Below are positions 55,667 to 62,547 of a stretch of 64,000 nucleotides of DNA, one piece after another. Numbering within the stretch: position 1 is the first letter of the stretch; the number at the start of each line of letters is the position of its first letter. A program made the position numbers and the translations under genes. The DNA comes from Desulfobacterales bacterium HSG2 (GTDB taxonomy: Bacteria; Desulfobacterota; Desulfobacteria; Desulfobacterales; 4be13). A model generated the notes under the pieces. The model had not been told where the DNA came from, did not search any database, and saw nothing but the letters and a program-made list of their open reading frames with translations. The stretch lies in the NCBI GenBank assembly GCA_030378035.1, contig JAUCGI010000007.1:1-64000 (forward strand), written 5' to 3'.

Positions 55667-55727
55667 AGTGGGGTTTTCAGGCATCCGAAGTTTTTTGTCC
55701 TGTACACAGGCTACAGAGATAAGAAAA

Positions 55728-57359
55728 ATGGCACAAAAAAAACAAAATTGTTGGGAGTATATGGAATGCGGGCGGCAGCCCGGAGGCGACAGAACTGAGG
55801 AGCTTGGCGTATGCCCTGCGGCTGCGGATCCTTCTTTTGACGGGTCAAACTGCGGGAAAAACGCCGGCAGAATGTGCTGGGCAGTGGCAGGCACATTCTG
55901 CGAAGGAAAGGTTCAGGGGTCATTTACCGATAAGCGGGATACCTGCATGGACTGCGATTTTTTCAAACAGCTTCAAAAAGAAGAAGGAAATGCTGACTCG
56001 GACACCAAGTTTTTAAAATTTATTTCCGAGAATGCCAAAATTTCTTTTCTGAATCAACTGACTTATAAATGTGTAAAGGCGGGAGAGCGGTTCATCACCC
56101 AGGGAGAATCCGGTGATGAGGCATACATCATTCACAGCGGAACATGCCTGAGCATCGTTGAGAAAGATGGTAAACTGCATCCTGTAAGCCACAGAGGGAA
56201 AGGAGATATTGTCGGAATGACATCGGTTCTGACCGGCGAGCCGAGATATGCCCATGCAGAAGCGGAGACTGACATGAAACTGTGGGTGATGAACAAAGCC
56301 CAGTTTGATAATATTTCCAGAGAAGACCCTGATTTGACGGCCTTTCTGACAGAACTCGTCGCCAATCAGTTTGATTCCAAAAGACCGGCTCCGGAGAGGA
56401 TCATCGGGAAGTATGTGGCCAACGATGTTATCGGACGCGGGGGATACAGCATTGTTTACAAAGGTGTCCACACCGGTTTGAACATACCTGTGGCAATTAA
56501 GATGATGCGGCATGATCTGGTTATGAATGCCGATTTTCTGAACAGTTTCCGCAATGAAGCCAAAATCATTGCAGGGCTGAGTCATGAAAATATTATCAGG
56601 GTATATGATATTGAGGAGCGGTTCCGCACGGTTTTCATCATAATGGAACATCTCGAAGGCGAATCTCTGAGAGACATGCTTAAACGCCTGAAAACCATCC
56701 CCCCGATGCTGGCAGCCGATTTCCTGATCCAGATATGTTCCGGCCTTGACTATGCTCATGAGCAGAAAATTATCCACAGAGATATCAATACGATAAACAT
56801 ATTTGTACAGAGGAATGACCGACTGAAGATACTGGACTTCGGACTGGCCTGTCCTCCAGGTACTGACGACTTTTTTTTCGGAGGAGCGTTCGACTACCTG
56901 GCTCCGGAACTTTTCGACGGTGAGCCTGCGAATCAGCAGAGTGATATTTACGCCCTGGGAATTACCGCTTATGAAATGGTCACAGGAAAGATGCCTTATC
57001 CGGAGGGGAACGCCGGAACCCTGATGAAAATGCGCCGCACTCAGGATGTCCCTGATCCTGCGGAAACGGTTCCGGATTTGCCGGAATTGCTGCGAAGATT
57101 TATTCTCAAAGCCTGCCGCATCAATCCCGACGAGAGATACCGGAATGTGCGCCAAGCTTTGGAAGAACTCGGGCCTCTGGCCCGAAAAACTGACTCTGTA
57201 TGTATTTCTCCGCCCCGGGCAAAACGAAAAATGACAACCCTGTTTCTGATCTACGAAGATGAATATCAGCAGCCCCTCAGACGATTGTTGGAGGAATTCA
57301 GTGTCAAAGTGAAGGAATTGGGAGTCGATATGAAAACAGCGGATTTTCGGGATATATAG
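55728..57359 (+). CDS. two-CW domain, cyclic-nucleotide-binding and Ser/Thr kinase fusion
   Basis: A 543-residue cytoplasmic protein. The ATG at 55728 is chosen because the domain starts at once with NCWEYMECGR. Residues 5-80 are a Cys-rich two-CW region (CW...C...C...CW...C..C). Residues about 110-225 are a cNMP-binding fold (GERFITQGESGDEAYIIHSG). A protein kinase follows: G236RGG239 loop, VAIK, HRD at 350-352, DFG at 370-372 and an APE-like LAPEL. The catalytic loop reads HRDINTIN, with Asn354 at the position of the usual Lys of HRDxKxxN, which may reduce activity. A short tail ends with a coiled segment. It probably phosphorylates proteins in response to a nucleotide or redox signal. It is upstream of the P-type ATPase gene on the same strand. 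Confidence 0.88.
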   Translation: MAQKKQNCWEYMECGRQPGGDRTEELGVCPAAADPSFDGSNCGKNAGRMCWAVAGTFCEGKVQGSFTDKRDTCMDCDFFKQLQKEEGNADSDTKFLKFISENAKISFLNQLTYKCVKAGERFITQGESGDEAYIIHSGTCLSIVEKDGKLHPVSHRGKGDIVGMTSVLTGEPRYAHAEAETDMKLWVMNKAQFDNISREDPDLTAFLTELVANQFDSKRPAPERIIGKYVANDVIGRGGYSIVYKGVHTGLNIPVAIKMMRHDLVMNADFLNSFRNEAKIIAGLSHENIIRVYDIEERFRTVFIIMEHLEGESLRDMLKRLKTIPPMLAADFLIQICSGLDYAHEQKIIHRDINTINIFVQRNDRLKILDFGLACPPGTDDFFFGGAFDYLAPELFDGEPANQQSDIYALGITAYEMVTGKMPYPEGNAGTLMKMRRTQDVPDPAETVPDLPELLRRFILKACRINPDERYRNVRQALEELGPLARKTDSVCISPPRAKRKMTTLFLIYEDEYQQPLRRLLEEFSVKVKELGVDMKTADFRDI

Positions 57360-57535
57360 CCCTTCGACCCTTCGACCCTTCGACAAGCTCAGGGCCCGGT
57401 CGACAAGCTCAGGGCCCGGTCGCCGAGCTCAGGGGCCCGGTCGCCGAGCTTGTCGAGGCGTGATTTAGCCTTCACATCACGCATTTATGAATCACGTTTC
57501 ACGAGTCACATATCACGTTTCACGCATCACATTTA
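57360..57535. repeat. CCTTCGACAAGCTCAGGGCC-type direct repeats and ATCACG repeats
   Basis: CCCTTCGA repeats, then three GGTCG(A/C)C(A/G)AGCTCAGG units and an inverted CGAGCTTGTCGAGG. After them are about five ATCACGTTTCACG-like units. No gene is seen. Confidence 0.8.
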
Positions 57536-57554
57536 ATGTTTGGAGGAAACAACC

Positions 57555-59630
57555 ATGTTTATTGAAGTTTGCTTAGTATCCTGCGGCTTGTATGCGGGAT
57601 CATCGCTGTACAAAAAGGTTAAGGCTCGGATGAAGAGACTGAAGGCAGAGTACCGAAATTTTCAGTCCGATATCGCGTCTGCGAGTGACGGGACAGCTAT
57701 CCGCAAATTTTTTTCACCGGACGAGGGGGAAAAATATGAAAAAACAATCAGACAAAATTTTGCACTGGCGCTGGTTTCCATCGGTTTTGCCCTGTCGGGC
57801 TCACTGATTTACGCGCCGCTCGGGTATGTCAGTGTCGTTATCATCCTCTATCTGCTGACATTCGTTCTCAGAAAATTCGCAGACGCCCTTTTCAGAAAGC
57901 ATCACATGCCAATCGAGTTTCTCGACTTGGGCTACATCGGCATTCTGCTTTTCACAGGAAATCTGCTCAGTGCCTCTCTGGCCTCCCTGATCTATTTCAC
58001 CTACAGGTTGCTGAGACTTGCCACGGAGAACAGGGCAGAGCATACCTATCTGGATATGATGGGCGATCAGCGTCAGACGGTCTGGCTGCTGAAAGAGGGT
58101 GCCGAAGTCGAAATTTCCGCGGAATCCGTGGAGATCGGCGATGTTGTCGCAGTCAGGGCCGGGGAGACGATCCCTGTTGACGGGATCATTGTTCACGGCG
58201 CGGCTTCCGTGGCAGAGCATATACTGACAGGTGAATTTCAGCCTGTGGAAAAAAAGACTGGCGATCCGGTCTCCGCCGCCACGGTCCTTATCTCCGGCAT
58301 TATCCATATCCGGGTGGAAAAATCCGGAAAGGAGACCGAGGCGGCGAGAATCGTTTCCGTTCTGGAAAAAACAAGGGAATTTACCGCGTATATGGAGGCC
58401 ATCGGACAGGATCTGGCAGACAAATCCGTGGTTCCGGTGATGGCCATCGCTCTCTGCGCGATTCCCCTAAGCGGGCTGTATGGGGCCGGTGCCGTGTTTA
58501 TGTCCAATTTTGTTGGTGGCATGAGGCTGTTCGCGCCCATCAGTATGCTCAATTTCATACGCCTGGGTTCCCGTGAGGGGATTCTCTTCAAAGACGGGCG
58601 GTCTATGCTGCTTCTGTCTCAGGTGGATACGATTGTGTTCGACAAAACCGGCACACTCACGCAGGATCGGCCCCGGGTCGGAAAGATTCACACCTTCTGT
58701 GAAACAACGGAAAACACTGTTCTGACCCTGGCCGGTGCCGCAGAACAGCGGCAAAGCCACCCGTTTGCCATGGCCATTGTCGGCGAGGTCAGTGCGCGCG
58801 GACTTGCGGTTCCGCAAATTGATGAAAGCGATTACAAGATCGGCTATGGCATCACCGTTAATATGGATGAGCAGAAAATAAGGGTCGGAAGCGGCCGGTT
58901 TATGGAGATGGAAGCAATCGAATTGCCGGAGGCTTTTTATGATATCCGGGAAAAAGCATACAAGCAGGGCTGTTCTCTGATCTGCGTGGCCCGGGACAGT
59001 GATCTGATAGGTGCTGTCGAACTGGAACCGACTCTCCGGCCCGATGCGGAAGAGGTCATTCAGCGATTAAAGGCCATGGGCATGACGATTTACATCATTT
59101 CCGGCGATCATGAAAGACCGACCCGGACCATGGCCCGGGCGTTGGGTGCGGATCATTATTTTGCCGAAATTCTGCCCGAGGAGAAGGCCGAACTGATCGG
59201 ACAGCTCCGGGAGAATGGCAAAACTGTCTGCTTTGTGGGCGACGGGATCAACGACGCGATCGCGCTGAAAAAAGCGAATGTTTCCATATCTGTGAAAGGA
59301 GCGTCCACCGCTGCCACCGACAGTGCCCAGATAGTGCTTGCAGACGGTTCCCTGGAGGCTATCCCTAAGATATTTGAACTCTCATCGGATTTTCAGGAGA
59401 ATATGCTGAATACCTTTCTCGCGACGACCTATCCCGGGATTATCGGTATTGGCGGTGTTTTTCTTGCTCATTTCACCGTATTCCACGGATTTGTGTTGTA
59501 TATGATCAGCACGGCCGCAGGCATGGGGATGTCCATTCAGCCGCTTTTGAAAGGAATCAGAAAAGAGAAAGCTTCGGACGCGGATATGGTTTCCGAGGAT
59601 AATGACCCTGAGCAGACTCGGAAACCTTGA
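57555..59630 (+). CDS. P1B-like P-type ATPase lacking the CPC metal motif
   Basis: A 691-residue pump. The ATG at 57555 follows TGGAGGAAAC. The core is complete: actuator TGE in ILTGEFQ, phosphorylation site D363 in DKTGTLT, the P1B-specific HP in QSHPFA, and hinge GDGINDA. But the transmembrane site normally CPC/SPC reads LFAPISML, with no Cys, so a soft-metal site of the usual type is missing. No N-terminal HMA domain is present. Metal specificity is therefore unclear; iron, divalent hard metals or a specialised organelle pump are all possible. A DUF697 protein gene follows at 60011. Confidence 0.88.
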   Translation: MFIEVCLVSCGLYAGSSLYKKVKARMKRLKAEYRNFQSDIASASDGTAIRKFFSPDEGEKYEKTIRQNFALALVSIGFALSGSLIYAPLGYVSVVIILYLLTFVLRKFADALFRKHHMPIEFLDLGYIGILLFTGNLLSASLASLIYFTYRLLRLATENRAEHTYLDMMGDQRQTVWLLKEGAEVEISAESVEIGDVVAVRAGETIPVDGIIVHGAASVAEHILTGEFQPVEKKTGDPVSAATVLISGIIHIRVEKSGKETEAARIVSVLEKTREFTAYMEAIGQDLADKSVVPVMAIALCAIPLSGLYGAGAVFMSNFVGGMRLFAPISMLNFIRLGSREGILFKDGRSMLLLSQVDTIVFDKTGTLTQDRPRVGKIHTFCETTENTVLTLAGAAEQRQSHPFAMAIVGEVSARGLAVPQIDESDYKIGYGITVNMDEQKIRVGSGRFMEMEAIELPEAFYDIREKAYKQGCSLICVARDSDLIGAVELEPTLRPDAEEVIQRLKAMGMTIYIISGDHERPTRTMARALGADHYFAEILPEEKAELIGQLRENGKTVCFVGDGINDAIALKKANVSISVKGASTAATDSAQIVLADGSLEAIPKIFELSSDFQENMLNTFLATTYPGIIGIGGVFLAHFTVFHGFVLYMISTAAGMGMSIQPLLKGIRKEKASDADMVSEDNDPEQTRKP

Positions 59631-59691
59631 GGTCTTTTTCAAAATAAGAAGGAATACTGTATCCTGTTTGAGAAATTGCAGAAGAGATTTG

Positions 59692-59833
59692 GGCATCCTT
59701 CATTTGTCGGTTTACACTTTCGGGTGTCAGGTGAATTCTTTTTTTGTCCTTTGTGACCTTTGTGCCTTTGTGTGAGATGTGAAATGCCGGTTGGAAAAAG
59801 TGTAAACCACTTTCGGCTTTTATGAAGGAGGCC
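59692..59833. mobile_element. family A miniature element with exact 8-bp target duplication
   Basis: 142 bp, flanked by GAGATTTG at 59684-59691 and 59834-59841. The right end is mutated to GGAGGCC. It is almost identical internally to the copy at 22835. Confidence 0.93.
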
Positions 59834-59882
59834 GAGATTTGTTTCTATTTCATTATAATCAGAAGTTTTCAATATGGTGATA

Positions 59883-59992
59883 ACAAGTACCTGTCCATAA
59901 GTTTTTTGACATTTTATATCTCACACAAAGCCACAAAGGCACAAAGAAAGGCACAAAGATGAGAACAAAAGAATTTATGGCCAGGTACTTAT
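59883..59992. mobile_element. miniature element family B, copy at 59.9 kb
   Basis: CAAGTACCTGTCCATAAGTT and an inverted end TTATGGCCAGGTACTTA; CACACAAAGCCACAAAGG core. It ends 19 bp before the DUF697 gene and so forms its 5' region. Confidence 0.85.
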
Positions 59993-60010
59993 TTTAACGG
60001 AGGTTTTAAA

Positions 60011-60511
60011 ATGCAAAATTCAGAAACAGAAGTAGTGAAAACCGAAACCGTGGCAAAAAACGTATACGCAGAAGCCACGGACAAAATTGTCAGGCATCAT
60101 GTCTATGCATCCATGGGGGTCAGTCTGCTCCCTTTTCCGCTGCTCGATTTTGCCGCTCTGACAGGTATTCAGCTTAATATGCTGAGAAAGATTGCCAAGT
60201 TGTACGGAGTCCCGTTTTTCAAGGGCAAGGTAAGAAATACCCTGCTCTCTCTGTTCGGCGGGGCCTTTCCGACAATACATGCGGCACCTCTGGCCGCGAG
60301 TATGACCAAGCTTGTTCCGGCAGTCGGACAGACTGCCGGGGTAACTGCCATGCCGATTCTCGCGGGAGCCACCACCTATGCCATCGGCAGACTGGTTGTG
60401 CATCATCTGGCCTGGGGCGGAACTCTTGAGACCCTTGATCCTGAAAAGGTGAAAAGCGACTATGCCGAAATGTTTGAAGAAGGAAAAGCGGTTGCAGCGA
60501 ATATGACATAA
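60011..60511 (+). CDS. DUF697-family membrane-associated protein
   Basis: A 166-residue protein. The segment VSLLPFPLLDFAALTGIQLNMLRKIAKLYGVPF (about residues 36-70) is typical of DUF697, followed by a Gly/Ala-rich hydrophobic region (about 75-140) that can form two membrane hairpins, and an acidic tail. ACGGAGG precedes the start. DUF697 proteins are found with stress GTPases and membrane pumps but have no defined function known to me. It follows the P-type ATPase gene, separated by two miniature elements. Confidence 0.8.
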   Translation: MQNSETEVVKTETVAKNVYAEATDKIVRHHVYASMGVSLLPFPLLDFAALTGIQLNMLRKIAKLYGVPFFKGKVRNTLLSLFGGAFPTIHAAPLAASMTKLVPAVGQTAGVTAMPILAGATTYAIGRLVVHHLAWGGTLETLDPEKVKSDYAEMFEEGKAVAANMT

Positions 60512-60526
60512 ACGTGCTGAGGAACT

Positions 60527-60675
60527 GTGACCGAACAACTTCCCCATTCCCGCTCCTGCCGGATTGACAAATCCGGCAGTGGCCCGAATTTGTCAATCCG
60601 AGCATACCGGGGATGTTATTTGGTTACGGTGACCGAACAACTTCCCCATTCCCGCTCCTGCCGGATTGACAAATC
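60527..60675. repeat. direct repeat of ~48 bp
   Basis: GTGACCGAACAACTTCCCCA and onward to CCGGATTGACAAATC occurs at about 60527-60573 and again at about 60629-60675. The intervening part includes GGCAGTGGCCCGAATTTGTC, forming an inverted match to the CCGGATTGACAAATCCGG part. Confidence 0.85.
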
Positions 60676-60902
60676 TTTATCTTTATCTTGCTCTTTATCT
60701 TGCTCTTGCTCTTGCTCTTTATCTTTATCAAACGGACAGGACAGGATTAAGATTAAGAGCAAGAGCAAGAGCAAGAGCAAGATAAAGATAAAGAGCAAGA
60801 GCAAGAGCAAGAGCAAGAGCAAGATAAAGAGCAAGATAAAGAGCAAGAGCAAGATAAAGAGCAAGAGCAAGATAAAGAGCAAGTCCTAAGTTTACACTTA
60901 TG
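60670..60902. repeat. inverted-arm hexamer element, copy 4 (longest)
   Basis: Left arm: CTTTAT and CTTGCT units. Centre: CAAACGGACAGGACAG. Right arm: GATTAA, then about 27 GAGCAA and GATAAA units in irregular order. It ends GTCCTAAGTTTACACTTATG, the same outer end as at 27980 and 39383, 20 bp before the HdrC-like start. Confidence 0.93.
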
Positions 60903-60925
60903 GCCTGTGTATAAAGGAGGAATTT

Positions 60926-61807
60926 ATGATGACAGCAATCAGCCCCGATCCGAAGTTGCGAAAACTCATTGAAAACGCCGCTCATGCAGCGAGCACGCTC
61001 TGCTGGTCATGCAGTTCGTGTGATCTGGAATGCCCTGTGAACATCGCGACAAGTCGCTTACGCCCTCAGAAAATCGTCCGAATGGCGAATCTGGGATGTC
61101 TGGATGAACTCCTGTCGCTTCCTGAAATCTGGTACTGCCTGACATGCAGACATTGCAACAATGTGTGCCCGAATTTGGTCAAACCGGCTGCTCTCATAAG
61201 CTACTCCCGGGAAAATGCCATACTTGGCCATAAGGTGTCACAGGAGACAATCTTACGCTATAAGGACCTTTTCTCACGATTTCAGCGCGTTCGCTGGCAC
61301 ACAGCCGCGCGCTGCCTCAGAGGGGAGGCCGGCGTGATTTCTGAGAGGCAGTGGTATGACTGGCTGGAAACCCCGGTTGAAAAATCAGGAGAGAAAATAT
61401 CGGACAGGAATCTCTTTTCCGGATCCGAAGCTTTCAGGAACGCAGTCGGTTATTCGGGCACTGCATCATGTTTCACCTGCGGCGAGTGCGGCAGCGCATG
61501 TCCCGTGATGTGCGAACAAAGCGTGTTTGATCCCCGGGTGATCTTTCGAATGGTGAATCTGGGACTGGCAGAAGAGCTTCTCAGGTCCCCCTCCATCTGG
61601 CTGTGCATCGGGTGTGAAAGATGTGCCATGGCATGTAGTCAGTTGGTAAAAGGAGATGTCATCATCCGACGTCTTCAGGAGATGGCTCTGAATGAAGGAT
61701 TTGCGGACAGCGATTTTCCGTTTCGATGGTATGAAGCCCATAAAGCCATCTATCCTCGTTTGTTGGAAGAGATTGACAAAGTGTTCGGTTTTTCATCCGG
61801 AAGTTAA
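60926..61807 (+). CDS. HdrC-like 4Fe-4S protein with two duplicated halves
   Basis: A 293-residue protein with four cysteine clusters of the CxxCxxxCP type: CWSCSSCDLECP, CLTCRHCNNVCP, CFTCGECGSACP and CIGCERCAMACS. Each half has two clusters, as in one heterodisulfide reductase C unit, so the protein looks like an internal duplication that could bind four 4Fe-4S clusters. The fourth cluster ends CS in place of CP. AAAGGAGG precedes the start; an ATG three bases on is also possible. No HdrA, HdrB (CCG domain) or other partner lies nearby. It is likely an electron carrier in the cytoplasm. Confidence 0.88.
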   Translation: MMTAISPDPKLRKLIENAAHAASTLCWSCSSCDLECPVNIATSRLRPQKIVRMANLGCLDELLSLPEIWYCLTCRHCNNVCPNLVKPAALISYSRENAILGHKVSQETILRYKDLFSRFQRVRWHTAARCLRGEAGVISERQWYDWLETPVEKSGEKISDRNLFSGSEAFRNAVGYSGTASCFTCGECGSACPVMCEQSVFDPRVIFRMVNLGLAEELLRSPSIWLCIGCERCAMACSQLVKGDVIIRRLQEMALNEGFADSDFPFRWYEAHKAIYPRLLEEIDKVFGFSSGS

Positions 61808-61899
61808 GGCGTTCTCAGAATAATCTGATCTGCCGATCCTCTCTCCGGCATAATTTCAAGCCGAGATCACAGTATTCTTTGCTGATTTCAATATTGATT

Positions 61900-62025
61900 G
61901 ATGTGAATCCGTGGTGAAGAGCGGTTCTCCCCGTGGTCATGCTTCCACATCAATCCCGTCTCCTGTGTCGTAAATCGCCACATCTGACACAAGCGTCTGG
62001 TGCGCTTTGAAGCATAGCCCGGGCA
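61900..62025 (-). pseudogene. relic of the DUF4114/dockerin gene C-terminal region
   Basis: ACATCAATCCCGTCTCCTGT and CACAAGCGTCTGGTGCGCT match the gene at 62509 (ACATCAATCCCGATCCCGTC and CACAAGCGTCTCATGCGCTC near 62705-62780), with indels and stops. It codes for the VTDVAVYDAGDGIGIDV region in the intact gene. Sequence on either side (61808-61900) shows nothing recognisable. Confidence 0.75.
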
Positions 62026-62036
62026 AAACTTCAAAC

Positions 62037-62408
62037 TTAAAAAATCGACCCATGTATTTTTTGTTTTCTCCAAGGCTCAGGAGTCATTAATTGATCTTCT
62101 TTATTTATGTCCGGAAATGTTACAATTCCCTGAGTAAAAACAAAAACATTCTCTTTAAAGAGCCCCTCATATTTAATGCCATTAGCGAGTTTCTTAACCC
62201 CTTTTCCATGAAGTTTGCCATTTCTGAACTGACCTTCATACTTACTGCCATCGGCTAACATCATGATCCCTTGCCCATTTACGCAATCACCTTTTATACA
62301 TTCTTCGTTTAAAGTGGTTTTATGGTGCTTCAAATTCAAACACCCTGTCCCACCAAAAAGCATTATACATCCTGCTAATATTGAAATGATTATCTTATAA
62401 AAATTCAT
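62037..62408 (-). CDS. MORN-repeat lipoprotein
   Basis: A 123-residue protein. The start chosen is the ATG at 62408, giving a lipoprotein signal with lipobox GGTGC at about residue 25; an upstream ATG at 62444 lies inside a hairpin. Two MORN repeats follow: GQGIMMLADGSKYEGQFRNG and KGVKKLANGIKYEGLFKEN. MORN repeats bind lipids or form scaffolds. The C-terminal part has no known domain. It is downstream of the DUF4114 gene on the same strand, behind a hairpin. It is shorter than most MORN proteins and may be a fragment. Confidence 0.75.
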   Translation of the reverse strand: MNFYKIIISILAGCIMLFGGTGCLNLKHHKTTLNEECIKGDCVNGQGIMMLADGSKYEGQFRNGKLHGKGVKKLANGIKYEGLFKENVFVFTQGIVTFPDINKEDQLMTPEPWRKQKIHGSIF

Positions 62409-62425
62409 GGTTATCACCACAATAA

Positions 62426-62456
62426 GAAACCGGATTTTTTCCAAAAATCCGGTTTC
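62426..62456 (-). terminator. 14-bp stem hairpin between DUF4114 and MORN genes
   Basis: GAAACCGGATTTTT, a TCC loop and the perfect inverse. Either orientation gives A/T-rich stem ends but only a weak U-run. It probably ends transcription of the DUF4114 gene on the minus strand. Confidence 0.5.
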
Positions 62457-62463
62457 TATCCTT

Positions 62464-62547
62464 TGCTTACGAAGCAGATTTGCTGTTCACGACCGACATG
62501 ATGATCGCTTACGGAGCAGACTTGCTGTTCACGACCGACATGATGTC
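62464..62547. repeat. tandem duplication of the DUF4114 gene 3' end
   Basis: GCTTACG(A/G)AGCAGA(C/T)TTGC and the following TGTTCACGACCGACATGATG occur twice, 45 bp apart (62464-62502 and 62509-62547). The second is the real end of the gene, and the first is a copy lying after its stop codon. Confidence 0.9.

Noticed and set aside
57555-60511. Firm assignment to a ferrosome (fez) locus
   Set aside because: Only a non-CPC P-type ATPase and a DUF697 protein are present; characteristic partner proteins or motifs were not seen.
60527-60985. Frames of 85-120 codons across the hexamer array (Lys/Ser or Leu-rich)
   Set aside because: Hexamer repeats give open frames on both strands; composition is extreme and no start signals are present.
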